DNA from: Alistipes sp.
GTDB lineage: Bacteria; Bacteroidota; Bacteroidia; Bacteroidales; Rikenellaceae
DNA length: 64,000 bases
NCBI GenBank assembly: GCA_017555695.1
Contig: JAFZFX010000022.1
Coordinates: forward strand, 1-64,000
Reading direction: 5' to 3'
Position 1 is the stretch's first letter, and every line of letters starts with the position of its first letter. Positions 16,890 through 26,561 of this stretch are shown piece after piece. The notes under the pieces were generated by a model. The model searched no databases. It saw only the letters and a list, made by a program, of their open reading frames with translations, and was not told the DNA's origin. Made by a program: the position numbers and the translations under genes.

Positions 16890-18401
16890 TTAATAGTCAT
16901 CATCCTCATCATCAGGATTACGGAATGCGTTGTCGAGCCCCTTCTTGAAGGTCTTGCTCAACCAGCCCGACAGCGAGAATCCGCCACGCTTGATATCGTC
17001 GTCGTTCTCCTCCTCGTCATCGTAGTCGTCAGCCTCGTTTGATGTGGCGATTGTCGATACGGGAGGAACAGGCTGCGCTGTCTCGTTATAGGGCTGCTGT
17101 GCGGGCTCTGCAGCTACGGGAGCTGCTGCCGCTGCTACGCCAAAACGCTGATTAATGGTCTGCGGCTCGGTGGGCTGAGGCTCCACTACTGTACGCTCCA
17201 CCACGGGTGCCGCCTTGGGCATCGGAGTGTGGAGAATACCTACGGGGCAAGCACCCTCCTGCGCACCACGCAGAAGCATCGACACAGCCAAAGTCTTGTT
17301 GGGCGATGATACCTTCTCCAACGACTCGGTGTTCACGCCAATCTCGGCACACGCTACACGCACCTCCTGGCCTGTCACATTATTGAAGAGCAGAGCCACA
17401 TTCTGAAGGTCAGCCACACCACCTGTCAGCACAATACCTGCGCCCAACTTCTTGGCATAGCCAGCCTCGCGAATCTCGTTCCACACATACTCGGCGATAT
17501 CGGTCATACGCGCACCTATTACGGCCGCCAGATTAACACGCGATATTGGCTTGATGGGGCGGCTACCCTTACGGATGAGAATCATCTCATCGATGGTCTC
17601 GGTCACTACGGCCGAGCCGTAACGCTTCTTCAGATTCTCGATTGTCTTAACGGGAATATAGCCGTTGAAGTGGCGTATATCGCTATTGATAGCCGAACCT
17701 CCTATCGGAATAGATGCAATGTAAGAGAGCACATTGCCGCAGTAAACAGCCACATCTGTCACGCCGCTACCGATATCGACAATGGCTACGCCCTCCTCTT
17801 TCTCCTCGGTAGTCACCACCGACTCGGCCACAACGGCTGCGCTGGCGAACATACCCTTCACCTTGATGCCTGCATCGAGGAATACTCTGCGGAAGCGATC
17901 CTTGGCAGCGCGCTCGCAGAGGATAAAGTTGTAGGTAGACGAGAGCTGCTTGCTGTAAGAGCCTACGGGGTTCTTCATCTCGACACCCGAGTCGCCCTTA
18001 TAGTTCAGGGGGAAGAGGTCCATAATCACCTCGCCATCGGCCGCCTTGACATTGTACATACGGTCACGCAAGGCTCTCACATCGCGCTGTGATATGCAGT
18101 TCTCGGCATCCTCAACGAATACATGGTCGGTGTAACGCGCACAACGCACGAACTTGCCCGAGATGCTCACATAGGCATCGGTGATTACGATGCCCGCCTC
18201 GGCCTCGGCTTTATCCTTGGCACGACGCAGCGCCTCGGCTACAAACTCGTTATTATCGACCAGACCAGCCGTCACGCCCTCGGTAGGCTCGGTTACGACT
18301 GTCTCCACATCCAATGAGCCATTCTCGTTCATCGAGCCGACGGCAATAACCACCTCCGATGAGCCGATATCGACGGCTACTATGTAACTTTTCTTCTCCA
18401 C
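16890..18401 (-). CDS. ftsA: Cell division protein FtsA
   Basis: An actin-like ATPase that tethers FtsZ to the membrane. The ATPase core runs from YIVAVDIGSSEVVIAVG to about residue 380, with phosphate-binding segments VAIVDIGSGVTDVAVY and AGIVLTGGVADL. A Pro/Ala-rich linker follows, then an acidic patch and the amphipathic targeting helix SLSGWLSKTFKKGLDNAF. An unusual acidic tail, PDDEDDDY, follows that helix. The start is uncertain. GTG at 18401 (503 residues) fits the start of the fold. GTG at 18443 or TTG at 18446 would add lysine/asparagine-rich residues that read like untranslated A-rich leader. Confidence 0.95.
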   Translation of the reverse strand: MEKKSYIVAVDIGSSEVVIAVGSMNENGSLDVETVVTEPTEGVTAGLVDNNEFVAEALRRAKDKAEAEAGIVITDAYVSISGKFVRCARYTDHVFVEDAENCISQRDVRALRDRMYNVKAADGEVIMDLFPLNYKGDSGVEMKNPVGSYSKQLSSTYNFILCERAAKDRFRRVFLDAGIKVKGMFASAAVVAESVVTTEEKEEGVAIVDIGSGVTDVAVYCGNVLSYIASIPIGGSAINSDIRHFNGYIPVKTIENLKKRYGSAVVTETIDEMILIRKGSRPIKPISRVNLAAVIGARMTDIAEYVWNEIREAGYAKKLGAGIVLTGGVADLQNVALLFNNVTGQEVRVACAEIGVNTESLEKVSSPNKTLAVSMLLRGAQEGACPVGILHTPMPKAAPVVERTVVEPQPTEPQTINQRFGVAAAAAPVAAEPAQQPYNETAQPVPPVSTIATSNEADDYDDEEENDDDIKRGGFSLSGWLSKTFKKGLDNAFRNPDDEDDDY

Positions 18402-18549
18402 TATATTTTTGTTTTTAATTTTTTCCTTTTCGTTGTTTCTCACCAAATACTACACTCAAGCTCTCTCTCACTCTTCTTCTACACAAGTTTCGCAACTCAA
18501 CATCTTTCTCTCACTCAACACACCACAAAACAACCTCTTAAAAAGCCGT

Positions 18550-18634
18550 CGTGGCTGCCCCCGTGATTGACCCTGCGACAACTTCCACGATTGCTCACTT
18601 CGCTGCCCCCGCGATTGCCCACTTGGCTGGCCCC
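18550..18634. repeat. Degenerate direct repeats between ftsQ and ftsA
   Basis: A unit close to SGCTGCCCCCGYGATTGCCC followed by ACTT recurs. There is one diverged copy from 18553, a partial copy at 18583-18600, a good copy at 18601-18624 and the start of another at 18625-18634. It begins right after the ftsQ stop and lies upstream of ftsA. The rest of the 234-base spacer is CT-rich and shows no gene. Confidence 0.4.
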
Positions 18635-18635
18635 T

Positions 18636-19751
18636 TTAGCGAGTGCAAACTACTTGCCCCTTGTATTTGACGGATATTGTGCGGAAGTTGTCCCACCCGA
18701 TATTGGTCAAACCCTTCTGGTAGAAGGCCAGCAATTTGTCGAGTTTTTCTTCCACATCATCCACTGTACCAAATAGTACGGTGTGACGGCCCGTTCTCGG
18801 CACCAGCTCCAGCTCGATGTCGCCACTACTCATCGTAGATGCTACAATCTGCACTATCTCGGCACGCCAAAACGAGTCGTTCTCTATATATTTTACAAAG
18901 TTAATGAGTTTCAGTAAATCTTCATACCTTTTTTGCATTTTTTTTTGCTTGTTTCGCTCCTCTTCCTGACGAGCCGACACTTTGCTGAGAGCATACTCGT
19001 TCTGACGATTCCAATATTCGTACTTCTGACGCAACTCGGCACGCTCACGCAGCTTGGCCTGACGACGCTTGTCGTACTCGTCGTGACTCTCGAACATACC
19101 CTTGCGCGAGAGCAGACCCTTCTTCTCCACGAGCATACGCTTCACGGCTCGCACCGAGTCCTTAATCTCCTTTTCTCGCTTAAAGAGAGGCACTTTCTCG
19201 TGCTGTAATTCGAGTATTCGCTCGTCCGATTCGGCTATCTTGCTCTTGATGTACTCCTCGATGCTGCCCGTATATCCAGCAGGCACGGGTGGCACATACG
19301 AACCCGTCACCACAGGCACATATACGGCCGAGAGTCGTGGCGAGGGGAATATGAAGCCGTCGGGCGTGATGTATGAGTCGTAGCCATCAACCAAAACCCT
19401 CAACATCGGTCGGCGCTGACTCACCTTGATGCTTAACTCGCCGTTGTAGCTCACATAGGCGTTGGCGCGCTCGACAAAGCCGTTGGCACGAATGGCATTC
19501 TCGATGGAGTTCAAGTCCACATCCTTGACAGGCACACCCACCGTAGAGACATTGCTGTGCTTTATCCATCGCTGTATGGCGCTGCTCGTTATGAGCATCC
19601 CGTCACGGGCGCTGTCGGCGAGCGTTATATCGACACTGCTCACAACAATACTTGCTCGGTGCAGCCTTGCGCGACTATTGAAATAGACCACAAATGCACC
19701 AACAAAGACCCACAGCAGGATCATCAGTATCGTCCTAAGCACTCGATTCAT
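18636..19751 (-). CDS. ftsQ: FtsQ-like cell division protein with long coiled-coil insertion
   Basis: A 371-residue bitopic membrane protein: one transmembrane helix (about 7-25), a POTRA-like region (about 35-115), then the FtsQ beta domain. The position between murC and ftsA and the C-terminal pattern (FVKYIENDSFWRAEIVQI, ...VLFGTVDDVEEKLDKLLAFY) identify it. E. coli FtsQ is 276 residues. The extra length is a highly charged, heptad-like helical insertion at about residues 162-280 (SIEEYIKSKIAESDERILEL through RQEEERNKQKKMQKRYEDLL) placed inside the beta domain. The ATG at 19751 is preferred over a TTG at 19778 that would overlap murC. Confidence 0.85.
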   Translation of the reverse strand: MNRVLRTILMILLWVFVGAFVVYFNSRARLHRASIVVSSVDITLADSARDGMLITSSAIQRWIKHSNVSTVGVPVKDVDLNSIENAIRANGFVERANAYVSYNGELSIKVSQRRPMLRVLVDGYDSYITPDGFIFPSPRLSAVYVPVVTGSYVPPVPAGYTGSIEEYIKSKIAESDERILELQHEKVPLFKREKEIKDSVRAVKRMLVEKKGLLSRKGMFESHDEYDKRRQAKLRERAELRQKYEYWNRQNEYALSKVSARQEEERNKQKKMQKRYEDLLKLINFVKYIENDSFWRAEIVQIVASTMSSGDIELELVPRTGRHTVLFGTVDDVEEKLDKLLAFYQKGLTNIGWDNFRTISVKYKGQVVCTR

Positions 19752-19765
19752 AATCTTCTGGTTAT

Positions 19766-21151
19766 CTACGCCTTGCAAGCCAGCGCATCGGCTATGGTCT
19801 GACAGTAAGCGTCAATGTTTCCTGCTCCGAAAGTAACCACCACATCAGTCGTCTCGGCCGCCAAATATGAGGCCAGATTCTCGCGCTCACAGATAGCACA
19901 GGGGGCAGTCACGCAGTCGGCGATAATCTCCGATGTGATACCCTCGATAGGCTCCTCACGCGCGGGGTAGATGGGCACCAACACCGCCTTGTCGGCCAAT
20001 GACAGCGCCGCCGCAAACTCACGATAGAGGTCGCGCGTGCGAGTGTAGAGGTGGGGCTGGAATACGGCCGTAATCTCCCTTCCAGGGAACATCTTACGCA
20101 CCGAAGTGATTGTCGCCTCCAACTCCTCGGGGTGGTGGGCATAGTCGTCCATATATACCTGACGAGGCGTGTTGATGTAGAACTCGAAACGGCGCTTCAC
20201 ACCGCTGTACTGTGCCAAGCCACTGCGCAACAACTCTTCGTTGAGAGCCTCACCGCGCGAGCGCGCTGCGCACCACATCGAAGCCACAGCCGCCACCGAA
20301 TTCTCGATGTTCACCCAGCCAGGGATGCCGAGGGTGCAGTTCGGAATCTCGCCCTCGGGAGTGACGATGGTGTAGTTGTAATATCCACCCTCACAGAGCT
20401 TTATATCCTTGGCATAGAAGTCGCAAGGCTCGTCGTAGCTGTATCGCCATACGCTCACACCCTGCTGCGGCAGAGCAATATCCACGCCTTTCTTGATTAT
20501 CAGGTGACCGCCATCCTTAATCAGCGCAGCGAACTGACCAAAGGCCTCAACCACAGCCTCGAATGTGCCGTAGATGTCGAGGTGGTCGGCCGCCACGGCT
20601 GTAATCACAGCCACATCGGGCTTCAGGCGCAGGAACGAACGGTCGAACTCGTCGGCCTCAACGGCCAGGCGGTTACCCTCACCCAGCACCATATTGCCGT
20701 TGAAGTTCTTTGAGATACCACCCAGAAAGGCGCTACCACCCACCTCTGTGGCAGCATTCAGCCACGCCACAAGTGTCGAAGTTGTGGTCTTGCCGTGCGT
20801 ACCTGCTACGGCCATAACATACTTTCCTTCAGAGAGATGACCCAACATCTGCGAGCGTTTCTCCATCAAGAATCCACCCTCGCGGAAGAACACCATCTGC
20901 GGATGATCCTGCGGTACGGCGGGCGTGAAGACCACCATCGTAGTCTCGTTGTCGCGGAATGCCTCGGGGATGTTCTCCACCTCGTCGTCATAGCACACTA
21001 CCGCACCCTCGCTCTCGAGTGCTGCAGTCAACGGTGTAGGTGTGCGGTCGTAACCAGCCACAGCCTTACCCTCGTGCATAAAGTAACGGGCCAGGGCGCT
21101 CATACCGATGCCGCCGATGCCCATAAAGTATATCTTGTCGTAGCTCTTCAT
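19766..21151 (-). CDS. murC: UDP-N-acetylmuramate--L-alanine ligase
   Basis: A 461-residue cytoplasmic Mur ligase adding L-Ala to UDP-MurNAc. It has the N-terminal Rossmann domain (IYFMGIGGIGMSALA), the ATP-binding loop AGTHGKTTTSTLVA near residue 112, and central and C-terminal Mur-ligase domains with the NIENSVAA and DDYAHHPEE motifs. Length is typical. It lies between murG and ftsQ, the canonical dcw order. Confidence 0.97.
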   Translation of the reverse strand: MKSYDKIYFMGIGGIGMSALARYFMHEGKAVAGYDRTPTPLTAALESEGAVVCYDDEVENIPEAFRDNETTMVVFTPAVPQDHPQMVFFREGGFLMEKRSQMLGHLSEGKYVMAVAGTHGKTTTSTLVAWLNAATEVGGSAFLGGISKNFNGNMVLGEGNRLAVEADEFDRSFLRLKPDVAVITAVAADHLDIYGTFEAVVEAFGQFAALIKDGGHLIIKKGVDIALPQQGVSVWRYSYDEPCDFYAKDIKLCEGGYYNYTIVTPEGEIPNCTLGIPGWVNIENSVAAVASMWCAARSRGEALNEELLRSGLAQYSGVKRRFEFYINTPRQVYMDDYAHHPEELEATITSVRKMFPGREITAVFQPHLYTRTRDLYREFAAALSLADKAVLVPIYPAREEPIEGITSEIIADCVTAPCAICERENLASYLAAETTDVVVTFGAGNIDAYCQTIADALACKA

Positions 21152-21206
21152 TTTCAGTCTAAAATTATTGAGTAAAAAACCTCTGCACTCTATCCTTGGG
21201 CTCTAA

Positions 21207-22307
21207 TTACCACTCCTTCTCAATCTGTCGCACCACTCTCTCGGCCGCATCGGCTATGCCGAGCGCAGCGATATTGTGCGATAACGACTTCAGCTTCTGC
21301 TCGTCACCCAAGAGCTCCATCGCCAGAGCCATACCCTTGCCAACAGCCTCCTTGTCGCTGACCATACAAGCCGCATCGACATCCACCAACGCCATAGCAT
21401 TCTTGGTCTGGTGGTCCTCAGCCACATTGGGCGAGGGGACAAATATCGTCGGCTTGCCAATCAGGCACAACTCCGACACCGTGCAGGCGCCACTGCGCGA
21501 TATTGCCAGGTCAGCCACCTCGTAGGCGTAGTCCATACGCTCGATGAAGGCGCCCTGCCAGATGTTCTTCGTAGGATGCTCGGCCAGAAAGGCCTTCATC
21601 TCCTGCTCGTAGAACTTACCTGTCTGCCATATCACATTGATAGGAGCATCGGCCCCCTCGAGCGAGAGTATCCACTGCTTCATCATCTCGTTCAGCGTGC
21701 GAGTACCGAGCGAGCCACCCACCACCAGCAGTGTGGGGCGCTCTGTCGTGAGGCCATAGTATGCCAACGCCTCCTCGCTCTTCTGCGTCTTGGGCGCAAA
21801 GCGACCACGCAACGGGTTACCCGTCTTGATGATGCGGTCGGCAGGGAAGAAACGCTCCATATTCTCATACGCCACACATATACGGCGAGCCTTGCGCGAG
21901 AGAATCTTGTTTGTCACGCCAGCATAGGAGTTCTGCTCCTGAATCACTGTCGGCACACCCATCATCTGCGCCGCCCACAGCACGGGTGCGCTGGCGTAGC
22001 CACCAAAGCCCACCACCACATCGGCCGAGAAGTCGCGTATTATCGAGCGCGCCTTTGTCACGCTCTTCACCACCTTGAACGGCACGAGCAAGTTGGCCAA
22101 ATCCAGACGGCGCTGCATACCCGCAATGGGCAATCCCACGATATTGTAACCCAGAGCAGGCACCTTCTCCATCTCCATCTTGCCCTCGGCACCGACGAAG
22201 AGAATCTCTACATTGCCGTTATATTTCTTCTTCAAAGCCTCGGCTACGGCTACTGCGGGATAGATGTGTCCACCCGTTCCGCCGCCCGAAAGTATAACTC
22301 GTTTCAT
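21207..22307 (-). CDS. murG: UDP-GlcNAc transferase to lipid I (MurG)
   Basis: A 366-residue GT28 glycosyltransferase that makes lipid II at the inner face of the cytoplasmic membrane. Seen are the N-terminal glycine-rich loop ILSGGGTGGHIYPAVA, the second-domain loop LVVGGSLGTR, and ISRSGACTVSELCLIGKPTIFVP, where UDP-GlcNAc binds. Length is usual. In related genomes ftsW normally precedes it; here the preceding gene on this strand is yifB, so the cluster is broken at this point. Confidence 0.97.
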   Translation of the reverse strand: MKRVILSGGGTGGHIYPAVAVAEALKKKYNGNVEILFVGAEGKMEMEKVPALGYNIVGLPIAGMQRRLDLANLLVPFKVVKSVTKARSIIRDFSADVVVGFGGYASAPVLWAAQMMGVPTVIQEQNSYAGVTNKILSRKARRICVAYENMERFFPADRIIKTGNPLRGRFAPKTQKSEEALAYYGLTTERPTLLVVGGSLGTRTLNEMMKQWILSLEGADAPINVIWQTGKFYEQEMKAFLAEHPTKNIWQGAFIERMDYAYEVADLAISRSGACTVSELCLIGKPTIFVPSPNVAEDHQTKNAMALVDVDAACMVSDKEAVGKGMALAMELLGDEQKLKSLSHNIAALGIADAAERVVRQIEKEW

Positions 22308-22352
22308 ATCAAATCTTTTCTCTTTCTACCTAAAAAACCTTTTCTTGCCAGG

Positions 22353-23885
22353 TTATCGTCCCCAGCTTTCGCGGTCTAACGACCTATATGTTATGGCCTC
22401 CGAAATGTGCGTAGGCCCAATATCCTTTGCTCCCTCCAGGTCGGCAATCGTACGCGCCACCTTGATGATGCGGTCGTAGGCTCGTGCCGAGAGTTGCAGA
22501 CGCTCCATAGCCTTGTCGAGCAACATTCGCGACTCGGCCGAGAGCTGACAGAACTCGCGCAACATTGCCGACGACATCATCGTGTTGGTGTGTATGCCCA
22601 ACCCCTTGAAACGCTCCGACTGTATGCGGCGTGCCGCTATCACCCTCTCGCGTATCGAAGCACTCGACTCGGCACGCTCCACCGAGGCCATCTGCTCACG
22701 CTCCACAGGCGTCACCTCGACATGCAGGTCGATTCTATCCATCAACGGCCCCGAGATGCGACCAATATAACGATGCACCGCCGCCGTCGAGCAACTACAC
22801 TCCTTGGTGGGGTGATTATAGTATCCGCAGGGGCAGGGGTTCATCGATGCCACCAGCGTGAAGTTCGACGGGTAGTCCACCGCATAGCGGGCACGCGAGA
22901 TGGCTATATGTTTATCCTCCAGCGGCTGACGCAGCACCTCCAATACGCCGTGCCCAAACTCGGGCATCTCGTCAAGAAACAGCACTCCGTTGTGTGCCAG
23001 CGACACCTCGCCAGGTTGCGGATTCTGACCGCCACCAATGAGCGCCACGGGCGAAGCCAAATGGTGCGGAGCGCGGAACGGACGCTGACTCATCAAGCCT
23101 CTATGCGCCCCCAACTTACCCGCTACGGAGTGTATCTTGGTGGTCTCCAGCGCCTCATCGAGAGTCATCGGCGGCATTATCGACGGCATTCGTCGCGCCA
23201 GCATCGTCTTTCCCGAGCCCGGAGGACCTATCATTATCACATTGTGTCCGCCCGCTGCAGCAATCTCCAGCGCACGCTTAGCGTGAGCCTGACCCTTCAC
23301 ATCGGCAAAGTCATCGACATAGGGCTGCTCCTCGACACTCTTCTCCGTCGCCACCTGCTCGGGGAAGATTATCTCGTCTCCATTTATCGAGGCCACCACC
23401 TGACTCAACGAATCAACGGCCAGCACCTCTATGCCATCCACCACAGCCGCCTCGGCCACATTCTCGCGCGGGACATATACTCGCCTAAAGCCCTTATCTC
23501 TGGCTTCGGCCACTACGGGCAACACACCTCTGACGCCACGGATAGCACCATCGAGCGAAAGCTCACCCACAAAGACCGACTCGGCCAGACCCTCCTGCGA
23601 CACCTGCTCTGTAGCCGCCAGAATGGCCACCGCGATGGGCAGGTCGAAACCCGAGCCCTCCTTCCTCAGGTCGGCAGGCGCCAGATTCACCACGCACTTA
23701 CGGGCTGTCATACGGTAGGATGCGTTCTCGAAGGCCGAGCGTATGCGCTGTTCACTCTCGCGCACAGCATTGTCGGGCAGACCCACCAGGAAGAGCCCCA
23801 GGCCACCGCCCGTGATGCTCACCTCAACGGTCACCATCGTAGCGCCAATACCCGCTACCGTACCCGTATATGCCTTGACAACCAC
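22353..23885 (-). CDS. YifB/ComM family Mg-chelatase-like AAA+ ATPase
   Basis: A 510-residue protein with an N-terminal Lon-protease-like domain (about 1-170, including the GLPDNAVRESEQRIRSA segment), an AAA+ Mg-chelatase domain with Walker A GPPGSGKTMLAR and Walker B VLFLDEMPEF, and a C-terminal helical domain. ComM members act as branch-migration helicases in natural transformation. The start is GTG at 23885 with no better ATG in frame. The next gene downstream is murG, 45 bases away. Confidence 0.92.
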   Translation of the reverse strand: MVVKAYTGTVAGIGATMVTVEVSITGGGLGLFLVGLPDNAVRESEQRIRSAFENASYRMTARKCVVNLAPADLRKEGSGFDLPIAVAILAATEQVSQEGLAESVFVGELSLDGAIRGVRGVLPVVAEARDKGFRRVYVPRENVAEAAVVDGIEVLAVDSLSQVVASINGDEIIFPEQVATEKSVEEQPYVDDFADVKGQAHAKRALEIAAAGGHNVIMIGPPGSGKTMLARRMPSIMPPMTLDEALETTKIHSVAGKLGAHRGLMSQRPFRAPHHLASPVALIGGGQNPQPGEVSLAHNGVLFLDEMPEFGHGVLEVLRQPLEDKHIAISRARYAVDYPSNFTLVASMNPCPCGYYNHPTKECSCSTAAVHRYIGRISGPLMDRIDLHVEVTPVEREQMASVERAESSASIRERVIAARRIQSERFKGLGIHTNTMMSSAMLREFCQLSAESRMLLDKAMERLQLSARAYDRIIKVARTIADLEGAKDIGPTHISEAITYRSLDRESWGR

Positions 23886-23982
23886 CCTTTTATTAGTTTA
23901 CTTTACTTCCCTTGAGATTAATGAGCTTCTCACCTTGAGATTAACAAACTTCTCGCCTTAAGAATAATAACCTTCTCGCACC

Positions 23983-25590
23983 CTAAAATGGCACCTCATC
24001 CATTACGGGAGGGAGTTTGTCGATATTTGTCGGGCCTTGATTCAGATCGAACTCTCCGCCTCCCATTGCCGAGCCCAGACCACCCGATATGGGCGCACCC
24101 ATATCGTCGTTCATACTGCTGCGAATCTCGCGATAACCGCCGCCACCTCCCATCGAACCCATAGGGTCTGCCGCCGTAGAGTGTTCATCAGCGTCGATGT
24201 CGGCGAAGCGAGCCTGATCCTTCAAGAATCGCAACTTCACATCGGTAACGGCACCGTTACGGTGCTTGGCTATGATAATCTCGGCCAGACCAGCCGTCGG
24301 CATACCGTTCTCGTCCTGATTGATACCATAGTACTCGGGACGGTGGATGAATGCTACGATATCGGCATCCTGCTCGATGGCTCCCGACTCACGAAGGTCG
24401 GAGAGCTGCGGACGGCGTGAACCACCTCGGGTCTCCGTAGCACGGCTCAACTGCGACAGCGCTATGATGGGCACATTCAACTCCTTGGCAATGGCCTTGA
24501 GCGTACGCGAGATGAATGCCACCTCCTGCTCACGGTTACCCTTCGAATCTTGACTACCAGTCATCAGCTGCAGGTAGTCGATAACGATAATCTTTATGTC
24601 GTTGTGAATCTTCAGTCGGCGAGCCTTTGAACGGAACTCAAACACCGAGAGTGCGGGCGTATCATCAACATAGAGCGGAGCCATACCCAGTGGCTTGGTC
24701 GAACTCTCCAGGTGTCGCCACTGCTCGGGCGAGAGTCGTCCCGACTTGATATCGGAACTTGACAAACCTGTCTCGGCCACAATCAGACGATTGAGCAGCT
24801 GCACGGCCGACATCTCCAACGAGAAGAAGGCCACGGGCGCCTGATGGTCGATAGCCATATTTCTCGCCATCGACAACACGAAAGCGGTCTTACCCATTGA
24901 GGGTCGGGCCGCAATGATGATAAGGTCACTCGGCTGCCATCCCAGCGTCACGCGGTCGATAGCCATAAATCCCGAGGGCACACCCACAAAGGCGCTTGTA
25001 TTCTTGCTGGCCGCCTCAATCTGGTCCAACGCCTGACGCAAGATATCCTTGGCGCTCTGCACCGAGCGCTTAACATGACCCTCGGCCACCTTGAAAATCT
25101 CACTCTCGGCGTAACCGATAAGGTCGGTCACATCCTGATCCTCATCGTACGAGCGGCGCTGAATCTCGGTCGCCGAGCGAATCAACTCACGCTGTACATA
25201 CTTCTGCGCAATGATTTTGGCGTGGAACTCCACATTGGCCGCCGAACCCACCTTCTGGGTCAGCTGTGCCAGATACGAAGCACCACCCACCTTCTTCAAC
25301 TCGCCACGCACCTTCAAACGCTCGGTGACAGTGTAAAGGTCGATAGGTTTCAGCTCGGTAGACAACGACTCGATGGCGCTGTAGATGAGCCTATGCTCCT
25401 CGGTGTAGAATGTCTCGGCACGCACATACTCCTGCACCGAGATGATGCTGTCGCGTTCAAGCATCAGCGCACCCAACACCGCCTCCTCCAGCTCGATGGC
25501 TTGAGGGGGAGCAATGCCCGCAACGGGGCTCTCGGTCAGCTCTTCGTATGCTGCACGATTGGCAGACGAGGATTTATAAGTTTTTGCCAT
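23983..25590 (-). CDS. dnaB: Replicative DNA helicase DnaB
   Basis: A 535-residue hexameric 5'-3' helicase. The N-terminal helical domain binds primase (PPQAIELEEAVLGALMLE onward). The RecA-like domain carries Walker A ARPSMGKTAF and DnaB motifs including FFSLEMSAVQL and IIVIDYLQLM. The C-terminal tail of about 60 residues is glycine-rich and low in complexity (SMGGGGGYREI, GGLGSAMGGGE). The ATG at 25590 is preferred to TTG at 25596. No intein or insertion is seen. Confidence 0.97.
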   Translation of the reverse strand: MAKTYKSSSANRAAYEELTESPVAGIAPPQAIELEEAVLGALMLERDSIISVQEYVRAETFYTEEHRLIYSAIESLSTELKPIDLYTVTERLKVRGELKKVGGASYLAQLTQKVGSAANVEFHAKIIAQKYVQRELIRSATEIQRRSYDEDQDVTDLIGYAESEIFKVAEGHVKRSVQSAKDILRQALDQIEAASKNTSAFVGVPSGFMAIDRVTLGWQPSDLIIIAARPSMGKTAFVLSMARNMAIDHQAPVAFFSLEMSAVQLLNRLIVAETGLSSSDIKSGRLSPEQWRHLESSTKPLGMAPLYVDDTPALSVFEFRSKARRLKIHNDIKIIVIDYLQLMTGSQDSKGNREQEVAFISRTLKAIAKELNVPIIALSQLSRATETRGGSRRPQLSDLRESGAIEQDADIVAFIHRPEYYGINQDENGMPTAGLAEIIIAKHRNGAVTDVKLRFLKDQARFADIDADEHSTAADPMGSMGGGGGYREIRSSMNDDMGAPISGGLGSAMGGGEFDLNQGPTNIDKLPPVMDEVPF

Positions 25591-25838
25591 AATCAACTGC
25601 TAAATATTTTGCTTTTCGCTTATTCGTTTCTATCTCACCCTCAGCCATATAGCCACGCCAACGCCGTGCGCTGCCATCCCTGGGATATCACCGCACAACC
25701 ACGCCCAAGGCGAGGGCACAATTTTCAAGATTCAAAATTAGGAATTTTTTAGCCAAACGACAAGATGTTTTGGGCAAAAGTTATAAACATATCGAGTTTC
25801 AACAATGGTTAATAACTCCCGCCCTACGACAGACCAGC

Positions 25839-26561
25839 CTACGGCTCCTGATGCAGGCTCTCGCGCGGAGTGGCCAGCACTGCTACGCTCAACCTCGCAT
25901 CGGGCACAGACGAGAGGATGGTCTCACCGAGCGACATTATCGTAGCGCCCGTAGTGAACACATCGTCCACCAACAGGATATGCTTGCCGCTGAGGCTTTT
26001 AGGCTTTGTTACTTTGAAGATTCCCTCGACATTGCCCCATCTCTCCGAACGGTGGCGCGAGGTTTGGCTACGATTGTAGCGATATCGTTTGACACTGCGG
26101 GTATCGACGCCTACACCCAACACCTCGGCTATGCCGCGTGCCAGATGCTCCGACTGGTTATATCCACGACGCAATCGGCGCCACCAATGCAAGGGCACAC
26201 CAACCACCACATCTATATCATCATAGAGTCCGCTCTTTTTCAGATGCTCGCCATACCAGCGCCCCAGGCGGTAGGCCGTATGGTACTCGCCCTCGTACTT
26301 GAATCGGTGGATAGCCTGACGCCACTTGCTACCCTCTACAAACCAGACAAATGCCGCAGCCTGCTCAATGGGCAGCAGACCCCAAAATCGTTGAGCCATA
26401 GCATTATCGGGCCTCGTCCAGCACTGCGTAAGAGGGGCCGTCAATTCACAGAGTGTACACACCTCACCTCCGCCGCGCGGCATCTCTGCCCCACACACGG
26501 GACAGCGGTCGGGCATCACCAGCGAGGCTATGTCGCGAAGTATATTACTGAGCATCGACAT
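25839..26561 (-). CDS. ComF family phosphoribosyltransferase-like protein
   Basis: A 240-residue protein with an N-terminal four-Cys zinc-binding motif (CPVCG...CTLC, about residues 19-39) and a C-terminal type I phosphoribosyltransferase fold with the loop ILLVDDVFTTGATI. ComF proteins take part in DNA uptake and recombination, although the reaction is not established. It overlaps the end of priA by 17 bases, and with yifB two genes downstream forms a natural-transformation-flavoured set. The 242-base spacer that follows (25597-25838) holds no gene and no strong signal. Confidence 0.9.
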   Translation of the reverse strand: MSMLSNILRDIASLVMPDRCPVCGAEMPRGGGEVCTLCELTAPLTQCWTRPDNAMAQRFWGLLPIEQAAAFVWFVEGSKWRQAIHRFKYEGEYHTAYRLGRWYGEHLKKSGLYDDIDVVVGVPLHWWRRLRRGYNQSEHLARGIAEVLGVGVDTRSVKRYRYNRSQTSRHRSERWGNVEGIFKVTKPKSLSGKHILLVDDVFTTGATIMSLGETILSSVPDARLSVAVLATPRESLHQEP

